Of a DNA stretch of 26,198 nt, positions 1-7,240 are shown in pieces. The DNA is from an uncultured Bacilli bacterium. GTDB taxonomy: Bacteria > Bacillota_I > Bacilli_A > RF39 > UBA660. Under the pieces are notes generated by a model. It had not been told where the DNA came from, did not search any database, and saw only the letters and a list, made by a program, of their open reading frames with translations. Where the stretch lies: assembly GCA_910588025.1 (NCBI GenBank), contig CAJUQG010000019.1, positions 1-26,198 on the forward strand. Reading direction: 5' to 3'. The position numbers were made by a program, and so were the translations under genes. Each line of letters starts with the position of its first letter. Position 1 is the first letter of the stretch.

Positions 1-59
<59 letters not shown>

Positions 60-124
60 ATTGATTTATTAAAATCGATTATATTTTCGTTTATCCTAAG
101 CTACTCAAATTGACTTTTTTACTT

Positions 125-139
125 AGTTTTCAAAGATCA
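125..139 (-). promoter_or_regulatory. boxA-like antitermination element in rRNA leader
   Basis: The minus strand reads TGATCTTTGAAAACT within the transcribed leader. This resembles the conserved CTTTGAAAACT element of Firmicute rRNA leaders, which is thought to load NusB/NusE antitermination factors. The assignment rests on sequence resemblance and position only. Confidence 0.55.
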
Positions 140-171
140 TTTTCTGTGCCTCTTTTCATGAGCACGTTGTT

Positions 172-200
172 AATATATCAAATCTTTTTTACATTGTCAA
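172..200 (-). promoter_or_regulatory. rRNA operon proximal promoter
   Basis: On the minus strand a perfect -35 TTGACA (195-200) is followed by a 17-nt spacer and the -10 TATATT (172-177). Transcription would start near 165, giving a leader of about 105 nt before 16S. The near-consensus elements and the position immediately upstream of 16S make this the main rrn promoter. Confidence 0.88.
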
Positions 201-314
201 CAAGTTTTTTACATTTTTTTAACTTTTTTCGACAATCTCATTTTTCTGGATAATTCCTAAGAAAAACAATGTAGATTTTCCATATTTGCACTCCTTTTCA
301 GTAGCACGTTTTAC

Positions 315-343
315 ATTCTACACTAAAATATATGTAAATGCAA
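315..343 (-). promoter_or_regulatory. rRNA operon distal (tandem) promoter
   Basis: On the minus strand -35 TTGCAT (338-343) is separated by 17 nt from -10 TAGAAT (315-320). It lies just after the stop codon of the DUF402 gene. The sequence after the -10 (AACGTGCT, 303-310) is the same as that after the proximal promoter (161-168). This suggests a duplicated rRNA promoter module. Confidence 0.7.
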
Positions 344-352
344 TAGAAAAAT

Positions 353-886
353 TCACTTTTTTTTCATTTTTCTAAATTTTTCATAAAATTTTACGACAAT
401 ACCCGGTTCAAACGGGCCTTTTTCCTGTTTTTTTAACTCAATTAAATGATTTAATTCATAGTGAACAATTGCATCAAGCTCATCAGAGTAATGCATAATC
501 TTTTTATGATACTTATATTCATTACGATCTAATATTCGAAATCCTCCATCTGGAAATACTCGCAAATCCAAATCATAATCAATATATTTAATCGCCCCAT
601 TATCAATAATATAAGGAGTAGCAATATTACAATAATAAAACAGTCCTTGTCTTTTCAACTGTCCGATTACATTAAACCAACTATGTTTATAAAAAAATAA
701 AACAGCTGGTTCACGAGTTCGATGCGTTCTGCCATCATGTTCAGTTAACTTTGTATGATCATTTGCTACAACTAAATAGTCCTCTGTTATTTCCAGAACA
801 ATTGCTTCATCATTGGTACAATCAAGCAATCCGTTATGTTTATAACATTCGATTCTAAGACGATCCCCTACTTTTACAGAATCCAT
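353..886 (-). CDS. DUF402 family nucleoside tri-/diphosphate phosphatase
   Basis: This is a soluble cytoplasmic protein of the DUF402/UPF0374 family (B. subtilis YgaC, S. aureus Ntdp), which hydrolyses nucleoside tri- and diphosphates with divalent metal. Family blocks seen: SYKHNG-like YKHNG near the N-terminus, HDGRTHRTREPAV, WFNVIG, YYCNIATP, and the signature IKYIDYDLDLRVFPDGG, with a C-terminal EKGPFEPG. The open frame begins at 910, but an AAGGAG lies inside its first codons and 12 nt before an ATG at 886. That start gives 177 aa, matching the usual ~176 aa. The gene ends 10 nt before the distal rRNA promoter. Its product would protect nucleotide pools; no partner is evident nearby. Confidence 0.9.
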   Translation of the reverse strand: MDSVKVGDRLRIECYKHNGLLDCTNDEAIVLEITEDYLVVANDHTKLTEHDGRTHRTREPAVLFFYKHSWFNVIGQLKRQGLFYYCNIATPYIIDNGAIKYIDYDLDLRVFPDGGFRILDRNEYKYHKKIMHYSDELDAIVHYELNHLIELKKQEKGPFEPGIVVKFYEKFRKMKKK

Positions 887-912
887 TCCATCACGTCTCT
901 CCTTACACATTA

Positions 913-957
913 TACAAAAAAATAAAAAAAATAGGAATTCTTTTTCAAATCCTATTT
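913..957 (-). terminator. Rho-independent terminator after the S41 protease gene
   Basis: On the minus strand AAATAGGA (950-957) pairs perfectly with TCCTATTT (929-936) across a 13-nt loop. A long U-rich run (915-930) follows. It begins a few nucleotides after the protease stop codon and ends just upstream of the DUF402 gene. Confidence 0.8.
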
Positions 958-964
958 GACAAGC

Positions 965-2158
965 CTACACCTCACCCAAAATTCGCAAAGCTTCTTTAAG
1001 TTGTGTATCAACAACTTCTTCGCCTTCACTCGGCAACAATAACTCAACCTCAACATCTGGACGAATTCCAACACCATCAATACAATCCCCATTAGGGCGT
1101 AACCATCTTGCTGTTGTATACTTCACCATCGAGCCATCTTCTAAACTTCGCGTTTGTTGCACCTTTCCTTTTCCATAACTAGTTTCTCCTACCAAAGTTA
1201 CATTCCTATGATAACTATCTTTCAAAGCTGCCGCTAAAATTTCTGACGCCGATGCCGTTCCTTCATTCATAATAATAGTAACCGGATAATCGCGTTTCTC
1301 ACTCGTATCATCACGAAATTCCTCTGTGGTATCCTTTTCTGCTAAAGAATAAATGATCTTTCCTTCCTCTAAAAAGAAATTTGCAATCTCACTCGCTTGA
1401 GCCAAATATCCTCCTGTATTATTTCGTAAATCAATAACTAAAGAATCCATTCCTTGACTTTCCATATTAGTTAAAGCACCCTTTACTTGCACAGCTACCG
1501 TATTAGAAAAAGTAGAAATAGCTAAATATCCTATTTTTTTAGAACCATAATCAACAAGTTGATAGTTAATCGCTGGAACTAATAATGTTTTTACTTCGAT
1601 TTCAAATTGAATCGGTGAATCATTTCGTAACACCCCTAAAGCTACTTTTTCTCCCGTCGCATTTTGAATAAGAGACGCAACCTCATCACTAGTCTTATTT
1701 GACGTATCCTCCCCGTTAATTGTCACAATTTTATCTCCAACTTGCATGCCTACTTCCGCAGCAGGTGAATCAGGAAAAACTTTATAAATAATATTTTGAT
1801 CAACAATTTGCACACCAATTCCCTTATAAGTTCCATTTAACTTAGAAGCCAAAGAATCTGTTTCATCCTTATTTAAATAATCCGAATAATCTTCCCCTAA
1901 ATAATTAAACATAGCCTTCATCGCTTCTTCAAGCATTGCTTTTTTATCAAAATCAGTATAATAATCACCAATCAACGACGCATAAACTTTCAAAAACTCC
2001 TTCAAATTTTCATCTTGATTCAAATCACTACCACTCACATGATTCGTAATTCGATTATTGTTATACATAATTACCCCAGTTGTCAAACTAGTCAACAAGG
2101 ATGTAATAACCACAATAATAATTAACTCTTTTAACTGAAAACCGGATTTATTTTTCAA
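965..2158 (-). CDS. S41 family C-terminal processing protease (CtpA/CtpB-like)
   Basis: This is a membrane-anchored serine protease of family S41, 397 aa, the usual size. An N-terminal membrane segment spans residues 11-31, so the protease faces outward. A PDZ domain lies at about 108-190 (GIGVQI and SPAAEVGMQVGDKIVTING). The S41 catalytic domain follows. The NEGTASASE motif supplies Ser305, and the GKGKVQ motif supplies Lys330 and Gln334. The Ser-Lys spacing of 25 equals that of CtpB and Tsp, so the protein looks active. The family cleaves substrates from their C-termini; the substrate here is unknown. An SD AGAGGTG precedes the ATG at 2158. It is transcribed alone, between two terminators. 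A C-terminal peptidoglycan-binding domain found in some CtpB proteins is absent. Confidence 0.93.
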   Translation of the reverse strand: MKNKSGFQLKELIIIVVITSLLTSLTTGVIMYNNNRITNHVSGSDLNQDENLKEFLKVYASLIGDYYTDFDKKAMLEEAMKAMFNYLGEDYSDYLNKDETDSLASKLNGTYKGIGVQIVDQNIIYKVFPDSPAAEVGMQVGDKIVTINGEDTSNKTSDEVASLIQNATGEKVALGVLRNDSPIQFEIEVKTLLVPAINYQLVDYGSKKIGYLAISTFSNTVAVQVKGALTNMESQGMDSLVIDLRNNTGGYLAQASEIANFFLEEGKIIYSLAEKDTTEEFRDDTSEKRDYPVTIIMNEGTASASEILAAALKDSYHRNVTLVGETSYGKGKVQQTRSLEDGSMVKYTTARWLRPNGDCIDGVGIRPDVEVELLLPSEGEEVVDTQLKEALRILGEV

Positions 2159-2190
2159 ATAAGTACACCTCTTTTATTTCTCATCTAAAT

Positions 2191-2199
2191 ATCATACCA
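2191..2199 (-). promoter_or_regulatory. Extended -10 promoter for the S41 protease gene
   Basis: The minus strand reads TGGTATGAT, an extended -10 (TGn plus TATGAT at 2191-2196), about 33 nt before the start codon. No good -35 is seen at the expected distance. A terminator for the upstream gene lies just before it, so an independent promoter is expected here. Confidence 0.45.
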
Positions 2200-2212
2200 T
2201 AAATAATATACC

Positions 2213-2258
2213 AAAAAAAGAATTAGCTATTTTTCTTTTTCGTTACTGCTAATTCTTT
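2213..2258 (-). terminator. Terminator overlapping the 3' end of the thioredoxin-like gene
   Basis: On the minus strand AAAGAATTAGC (2248-2258) pairs perfectly with GCTAATTCTTT (2217-2227) around a 20-nt loop. A U run (2213-2219) follows. The stop codon of the gene (2223-2225) lies inside the 3' arm, so the hairpin is partly coding. Confidence 0.8.
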
Positions 2259-2753
2259 CTTAATATTTTCTTCATCTTCGATATACTTTTCAACTTTACC
2301 ATTTTTTACATAAAGCAAGGTTAAATTTTTAAACTTAAAATCTGAAACTTTACCTGCTTTTGGATTACTTGTTCCATTCTCTCCAACATAATAATCTTGA
2401 TTCAAAACATTTCCTAAATCCACATGATAAACTTTAAGTGCCTTCTCTTGATTTTGCGTATAGTTCGTCGAAATAGCAGAATAATAAACAGCATTACTTG
2501 CTTTCTCATCATAAACAAGCACATAATACTCTTTCTCTGGACGATTTAACATAGTTCCAACAATCGCTCTTTCTGTATTGATAGCTCCATTATTATAAGA
2601 TATCTCAAACAAACTTTTATCCATAACAAACATCTTACTAATAAAATAAACTCCTACTACAAAAAGAACAATAACTACTAAGACAATTAAAAAATGTAAC
2701 ATTTCTTTTTGCTCTTCTGTTTGATATGTAACTTTTTTCTGTTGCTTCTTCAT
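2223..2753 (-). CDS. Membrane-anchored protein with a thioredoxin-like outer domain lacking CXXC
   Basis: I do not recognise a named family. The 176-aa protein has a basic N-terminus, one membrane helix at about 20-42, and an outside domain. That domain has the order of a thioredoxin fold: strand EYYVLVYD (about 75-82), a helix, strand KALKVYHVDL, then the hairpin LTLLYVKNGKVEKY and a final Glu/Lys-rich helix. A Pro-preceded hairpin strand is normal in thioredoxins, but here the loop is KFKN. No cysteine is present at all, so redox catalysis is excluded. A structural or chaperone-like role is possible. It has its own promoter and terminator and sits between the S41 protease and a lipoprotein. 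Fold assignment is inference. Confidence 0.75.
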   Translation of the reverse strand: MKKQQKKVTYQTEEQKEMLHFLIVLVVIVLFVVGVYFISKMFVMDKSLFEISYNNGAINTERAIVGTMLNRPEKEYYVLVYDEKASNAVYYSAISTNYTQNQEKALKVYHVDLGNVLNQDYYVGENGTSNPKAGKVSDFKFKNLTLLYVKNGKVEKYIEDEENIKKELAVTKKKNS

Positions 2754-2770
2754 AATTTTTCACCACCAAC

Positions 2771-2799
2771 ATTATAGCAATCAAACAAAAATTTGTAAA
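2771..2799 (-). promoter_or_regulatory. Promoter for the thioredoxin-like membrane protein gene
   Basis: On the minus strand -35 TTTACA (2794-2799), a 17-nt spacer and a perfect -10 TATAAT (2771-2776) precede the start codon at 2753. The leader would be short, about 12 nt, with only a weak GGTGGTG ribosome site. Confidence 0.75.
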
Positions 2800-2903
2800 C
2801 TTTTTTAAATAATCGAATAAATCCCCTCCAACTCACTCAAATAAACTTAAAATAACCGATTCTTTATAAACTACAAGAAATAGGCTAACTAATCTAAAAA
2901 TAC

Positions 2904-2926
2904 AAAAAAGCCACCTAAAGTAGCTT
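2904..2926 (-). terminator. Terminator after the lipoprotein gene
   Basis: On the minus strand AAGCTAC pairs with GTGGCTT (one G-U pair) over the loop TTTAG, followed by a run of U at 2904-2909. It begins about 10 nt after the lipoprotein stop codon. The stretch between it and the promoter at 2771-2799 shows nothing else. Confidence 0.78.
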
Positions 2927-2935
2927 TCTATCCTT

Positions 2936-4153
2936 TTATTTCTCGTTAGAAACATTGCCATTTACAACACTAGTAGCTTGATTCATATTTTTTGCAATAT
3001 TTAATATCTCATCACGCGTTAAGTCATTTCCAGCTAAATAATAGCTAACATTATTACTGGTCCAATAAAGTGAATTTTCACTAAGTGCTGCCACCGTATC
3101 ATTAAGCATTAATGGATCTCCATACACAGGAATGATTTCAAATTCATTACTGGCCATAGCTGCTTCTTCAACTAAGACAAAGCTCTTATCTCCTCCAAAA
3201 GTTAAAATCACACGTTCCCCATTATCTGTATTAACTTTGTCTTTTCCTGAAAGATAAGTATTACTTGGAATATAAAGTGGATAAATAATATCTTCTAATT
3301 TTCCTGTCGTTGTACTTTTACAATTACTTCCTTCACATTTTGCTTCTCCATTATTTTTACAATTTTCATCTGATTCTGAATCACACTTATTCTCTTCTAC
3401 CTTACAAGTAGTATCTCCCTCTTCACATTCTTCTATTTGATTTGACGATTGATTCTTATCCTTTGAATTTGAATTAGTATTACTATTATTACTACTATTA
3501 TTTTGATTTGTATCATCATTCGTTTCTTTTACAAAATCTTCTAATTTAAAATCATCTTCAGATAATCCAGCTTTTAAATCTACATTACCAACATTTACTT
3601 TAACTTTTAAAGCATCACTAGCATTATAAACTTCCACCTTATTTAAATTCATATCTTTATCAAGAGTAACTTTTTGATAAATCAAATCAGCATTATTTGG
3701 ATAATTGACTTTGGACTTAATTACATATTTAGAATCAACTTCTTCCATACTAACTTCTGCATCGTTATTCAAATCGGTAATAATTGCTTTTAACAAATAA
3801 GATTGACTACTATTATCTGGCCATTCACTTTGGAATTTAAAGCTTTTATTTAAAGAAGGCGTAATCACATAAACTCCATCAGCATTTCGTAAGATGACTT
3901 GTTCGTGATTATTCGTTTGATTTACAAGTAACACTTTGTAAAAATTATCCTTTAAATAATTTGCCTCTACACTATAAGTAAAAGTATCCTCATCGCTATA
4001 AATTTCCATAGTTCCCTTTAAAACATAACTTTTGGAATTATTGACCGTATCTGTAAACTCTTTGACCACATCGGCACTATCCATCTTTCCACAACCAGTT
4101 GTCATGAGTAAAATTGCAGCACACAAGCACCAAAACTTTTTCAAACTATACAT
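2936..4153 (-). CDS. Lipoprotein: LolA/YdcC-like domain, Cys-rich linker, DUF4367-like C-terminal domain
   Basis: This 405-aa protein has a lipoprotein signal: basic start, hydrophobic core, then MTTGC with the lipidated Cys21. It would be tethered outside the cytoplasmic membrane. Residues about 25-205 resemble the LolA-type half-barrel of Gram-positive YdcC-like lipoproteins: repeated strands such as SYVLKGTMEIYS, then ADGVYVITP and a conserved DFKLEDF ending. Residues 210-240 are almost only Asn, Ser, Asp and Lys. Residues 243-278 carry six cysteines in an acidic setting. The last ~115 residues end in YLAGNDLTRDEILNIAKNM, typical of DUF4367-like domains. An SD AAGGGAG precedes the start. 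The ligand is unknown; the domain names are from resemblance. Confidence 0.82.
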   Translation of the reverse strand: MYSLKKFWCLCAAILLMTTGCGKMDSADVVKEFTDTVNNSKSYVLKGTMEIYSDEDTFTYSVEANYLKDNFYKVLLVNQTNNHEQVILRNADGVYVITPSLNKSFKFQSEWPDNSSQSYLLKAIITDLNNDAEVSMEEVDSKYVIKSKVNYPNNADLIYQKVTLDKDMNLNKVEVYNASDALKVKVNVGNVDLKAGLSEDDFKLEDFVKETNDDTNQNNSSNNSNTNSNSKDKNQSSNQIEECEEGDTTCKVEENKCDSESDENCKNNGEAKCEGSNCKSTTTGKLEDIIYPLYIPSNTYLSGKDKVNTDNGERVILTFGGDKSFVLVEEAAMASNEFEIIPVYGDPLMLNDTVAALSENSLYWTSNNVSYYLAGNDLTRDEILNIAKNMNQATSVVNGNVSNEK

Positions 4154-4243
4154 CTCCCTTTTCTACTTAACTATATTTAGAAGAGCTAAAAATATTCATG
4201 TATAAAAATCATTTTTTTAGGAAGAATATTAACAAAGGAGTGA

Positions 4244-4459
4244 ATGGATTTGGAAATATTGCATAAAACTTGTTTAATATTTACCATAATTGGTGCTATT
4301 AACTGGGGATTAATTGGCTTTTTTGATTTCAATTTAGTAACAACCCTATTTAAAGAATCAAGTATGATTGTAAATATTATCTACGGTTTAGTTGGAATCT
4401 GTGGCTTAGTTAATATTTTATTATTATTTAAGCATTATACTGATGACCCAATTAAATAA
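4244..4459 (+). CDS. DUF378 family small membrane protein
   Basis: This short protein of up to 71 aa has two membrane helices (about 8-26 and 38-64). It carries the DUF378 signature IGAINWGLIGFFDFNLV and a second block YGLVGICGL. The function of the family (for example B. subtilis YuzA) is unknown. The ATG at 4244 lies only 3 nt after the SD AAAGGAG. A TTG at 4250, 9 nt after the SD, would begin the protein two residues later, where DUF378 proteins usually begin; it may be the true start. This is one of only two plus-strand genes in the window and is divergent from the lipoprotein gene. Confidence 0.88.
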   Translation: MDLEILHKTCLIFTIIGAINWGLIGFFDFNLVTTLFKESSMIVNIIYGLVGICGLVNILLLFKHYTDDPIK

Positions 4460-4493
4460 CTAACGGATAATACCGTAAGAAATAGCTAAGCTA

Positions 4494-4532
4494 TAAAAAA
4501 AGTCAGTCAAAATGAAGACTGGCTTTTAATTT
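4494..4532. terminator. Bidirectional terminator between convergent genes
   Basis: The arms AAGTCAGTC (4500-4508) and GACTGGCTT (4517-4525) pair with one G-U over an 8-nt loop. A U run follows on the plus strand (after 4524), and the A run before it (4495-4501) gives a U run on the minus strand. It can end both the DUF378 transcript and the convergent kinase-like transcript. Confidence 0.85.
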
Positions 4533-4581
4533 GTATAAAAATATAATGTTTAATACTCCCCAAACGATAGAAAAAGATGAG

Positions 4582-5448
4582 TTAAAATAAACTTCTTACT
4601 CGTTTCATTTGTTTGAGACTCAAAGTCTCTAAATATGGCTCAGGATTAATATTGGGTTCTGGCAATATAATTCTTTCAAATACAGAAAGTAACTCTTTAT
4701 CAAAACCAAAGAAATCTAAATGATCTAAGTAATCATAAAAATTAGTCAAACGAACACGATAAAAATTCCCAGCCAAGATAAAATTTAAAATAGTCATAAT
4801 ATAACAATAAATTTCCGAATCATTATTTGGAATAATATATCCACCACAAACACCGCTTTCATTTACTTTATATTTCTTTGAATTACACTGTACCAAAGAA
4901 CATATGGAAGCATACCTAGCAGGATAAACTCCATTATGCCTTATTTTAGAACTATCTAAATCTAAAACTCCAAGTTCTCCTGTTGCTAAATTAGCAACAA
5001 AATTAGATTCATGTATATCATTTAAATAAAAATCTTTCAGTGAAGTAGATTCTCGCATAACTCGCAATTGTTCTAAGATAAAACCAATTTTTCTTAAATA
5101 AAAAATTTTAAGATGAAAAGGAAATTTTGCAGAATTCAAAATCGTAGCTAAATTTATTCCTTCTACAAAAGGAATAGTAAAACCAATCGTATTACCATCA
5201 CAAGCAGCCAAAGAATCAGGAATATACAAACTTGGAAGTAAATAATCCTTATAGTAATCTAACATGGAAATGGTATACATTTTAAAAGCGAAGTACTCTC
5301 CTTCTAACTCATTTAAAATTTTTAAAACTTTATGTTCTCCATTTACCCAAAAATGACAAACTCTACTTTCTGAATTACAAACTTCTGAACCTAATGCTAA
5401 CGGTTGTAAATTTTCAAACTCTTTTTTTGAAATAACGGTAACTTTCAT
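4582..5448 (-). CDS. Divergent protein-kinase-fold protein, substrate unknown
   Basis: No close family is recognised, but the key residues of a protein-kinase-like fold are in order (288-aa numbering). VLKI supplies Lys43, and EGEYFAFKM is a possible alpha-C helix. FTIPFVEGINL resembles a hinge. LNDIHESNF supplies Asp144 and, five residues later, Asn149, as in HRDxxxxN. VLDLD supplies Asp163 as the DFG equivalent. The C-lobe is short and helical. Aminoglycoside-phosphotransferase-like and lipopolysaccharide-kinase-like small-molecule kinases share this layout. The ATG at 5448 lies 11 nt from AAGGGG; a TTG at 5454, 5 nt from it, is the alternative. The gene lies 61 nt downstream of fhs in the same direction, possibly co-transcribed. 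No membrane segment or signal is seen, so it is cytoplasmic. Confidence 0.72.
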   Translation of the reverse strand: MKVTVISKKEFENLQPLALGSEVCNSESRVCHFWVNGEHKVLKILNELEGEYFAFKMYTISMLDYYKDYLLPSLYIPDSLAACDGNTIGFTIPFVEGINLATILNSAKFPFHLKIFYLRKIGFILEQLRVMRESTSLKDFYLNDIHESNFVANLATGELGVLDLDSSKIRHNGVYPARYASICSLVQCNSKKYKVNESGVCGGYIIPNNDSEIYCYIMTILNFILAGNFYRVRLTNFYDYLDHLDFFGFDKELLSVFERIILPEPNINPEPYLETLSLKQMKRVRSLF

Positions 5449-5509
5449 AACCAAACAAACCCCTTTTTTATTTAAAATAACACAAACTAATCAAAAAAAA
5501 TAGTATTTT

Positions 5510-7153
5510 TTAAAATATATGAATAATTTTCTCTTCTTTATCTACATCAATTTGTAAGGCAGCTGGAGTTTTAGATAATCCTGGCATAGTCATAATATCA
5601 CCCAAATACACTACAATAAATTCTGCTCCTGCTGAAACATGCAAATCACGAACTGTTACGGTAAAATCTTTTGGATATCCAAGTAAATCTTTTTGATCAC
5701 TCAAAGAATATTGGGTTTTAGCAATACACAAAGGATACTTAGGAAAATATGTTTGATACAACTCCAACTTTTCAATAGCCTCTTTCGTATACTGAACTTC
5801 TTTAGCGTGAAAAATTTTAGTTGCTACTTTTTGAATTTTTGTCTTAATCAAATCATCATCTTGATAACAGAATTCTAAAGAAGGAGAGGATAGTGTTAAA
5901 ATTTCACGTGCTAAATCAATCGCTCCTTCTCCCCCCTTAGCATGAACCTCATTCACGACACATTTTGCACCATAGCTTTCTACAAATTGAATGACCTTAT
6001 TAATTTCAGCCACTGTATCTGTAGCATATCGATTGATTGTAACAAGATAAGGAACTTGAAGTTCTTTCATATTATCCATATGAGCACGTAAATTTTCGAT
6101 TCCTTTATCCAAGCCTTCTAAATTTTCTCTCGCAATATCTTCCAACGATACGCCGCCATTATATTTTAAAGCCTTGATAGTGGCCACTAATACGACCGCT
6201 TTCGGTTTTAATTCATTCTTACGACAAATAATATCCAAAAACTTAAAACCACCTAAATCGGACCCAAAACCAGCTTCTGTGATGACTAAAGGAGATAACT
6301 TCCTTGCTAGTTTAATCGCTCTAACAGAATTAACACCAGGGGCAATATTAGCAAAAGGTCCTCCATGAATAATAACAGGATTTTCCTCTAATGTTTGCAC
6401 CAAATTAGGTTTCATTGCTTCTTTTAAAAGAGCAAGCACAGACCCCGTTATTCCTAAATCAGCTACTCTTACAAATTCCCCATCTAAATTTTGAGCCACA
6501 ATAATTTGATCAATTCGTCTACGTAAATCAGCAAAATCCTTACTAACACAAAAAATTGCCATAATCTCACTCGCTGCGGTAATTGTAAAATGGTCAACTC
6601 GTGGAGTTCCATTGATTTTTCCACCTAATCCTACTTGCACTTCCCTAAGAGCTCGATCATTCATATCCATGGTTCGTTCAAAATAAATTTTATCTAAATC
6701 AATACGAAGTTCATTTCCGTGTTTAATATGATTATCAATCATCGCACTAATTAAATTATTAGCACTAGTAATAGCATGAAAATCTCCATTAAAATGCAAA
6801 TTGATATCTTCCATCGGTAACACTTGAGCATAACCGCCACCCGTTGCTCCACCCTTGATTCCAAAAACTGGCCCCATGGATGGCTCACGAAGTGTTAATA
6901 ACGACTTTACACCAAGACGCCAAAAAGCATCATGAAGTCCAATCGCAACCGTTGTTTTTCCTTCCCCAAACGGTGTTGGATTAATCGCCGTAACCAAAAC
7001 GACATCTCCTTGCTCCTCTTTTTCTATCTCTAAGATTTTAGCTTTATACTTTCCATACAAATTCAAATCATCTTCAGTTAAACCTATCTTCTTCGCAATA
7101 TTACGAATATCTACTAATTCTTTATTTTGGGCAATTTCATAATCTTGTAACAT
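5510..7153 (-). CDS. fhs: Formate-tetrahydrofolate ligase
   Basis: This enzyme makes 10-formyl-THF from formate, THF and ATP, feeding purine synthesis and formyl-Met in the cytoplasm. The family blocks are intact. The nucleotide-binding loop TPFGEGKTT is at about 60-68. EPSMGPVFGIKGGATGGGY and LHFNGDFHAI are present, as are a central VIHGGPFANIAPG and a C-terminal DIMTMPGLSKTPAA. The open frame starts at 7174, but that ATG overlaps the SD AAGGAGG. The ATG at 7153, 11 nt downstream, gives 547 aa beginning MLQDYEIAQ, which aligns with the normal family start. No folate riboswitch is seen in the short upstream region. Its downstream neighbour is the kinase-fold gene; functional linkage is not evident. 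Confidence 0.97.
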   Translation of the reverse strand: MLQDYEIAQNKELVDIRNIAKKIGLTEDDLNLYGKYKAKILEIEKEEQGDVVLVTAINPTPFGEGKTTVAIGLHDAFWRLGVKSLLTLREPSMGPVFGIKGGATGGGYAQVLPMEDINLHFNGDFHAITSANNLISAMIDNHIKHGNELRIDLDKIYFERTMDMNDRALREVQVGLGGKINGTPRVDHFTITAASEIMAIFCVSKDFADLRRRIDQIIVAQNLDGEFVRVADLGITGSVLALLKEAMKPNLVQTLEENPVIIHGGPFANIAPGVNSVRAIKLARKLSPLVITEAGFGSDLGGFKFLDIICRKNELKPKAVVLVATIKALKYNGGVSLEDIARENLEGLDKGIENLRAHMDNMKELQVPYLVTINRYATDTVAEINKVIQFVESYGAKCVVNEVHAKGGEGAIDLAREILTLSSPSLEFCYQDDDLIKTKIQKVATKIFHAKEVQYTKEAIEKLELYQTYFPKYPLCIAKTQYSLSDQKDLLGYPKDFTVTVRDLHVSAGAEFIVVYLGDIMTMPGLSKTPAALQIDVDKEEKIIHIF

Positions 7154-7208
7154 AATTTTTCTTTCCTCCTTCATGACTTCTTGTTAAAAAGTGTATCATA
7201 CATTCCAT

Positions 7209-7240
7209 AAAAAAAAGAGATTTTTTTGCAAACCTCTTTT
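7209..7240 (-). terminator. Terminator after cdaR
   Basis: On the minus strand AAAAGAG and CTCTTTT pair, extended inward by a G-U pair and an A-U triplet, around GCAAAA. A U run at 7209-7216 follows. It overlaps the cdaR stop codon and separates the c-di-AMP operon from fhs. Confidence 0.78.

Noticed and set aside
257..283. Tiny ORF (8 codons) with AAAGGAG 7 nt before its ATG, downstream of the distal rRNA promoter
   Set aside because: Its SD falls in the G/A-rich sequence also seen, in a similar form, after the proximal promoter. It is more likely part of the duplicated leader than a leader peptide. No conservation can be shown.
5693..5878. Plus-strand reading frame inside fhs
   Set aside because: It is antisense to an intact, well-conserved enzyme, and no SD is seen before it.
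7154..7240. THF-type or other riboswitch before fhs
   Set aside because: The gap is under 90 nt and holds the cdaR terminator and an SD; no complex folded aptamer is visible.
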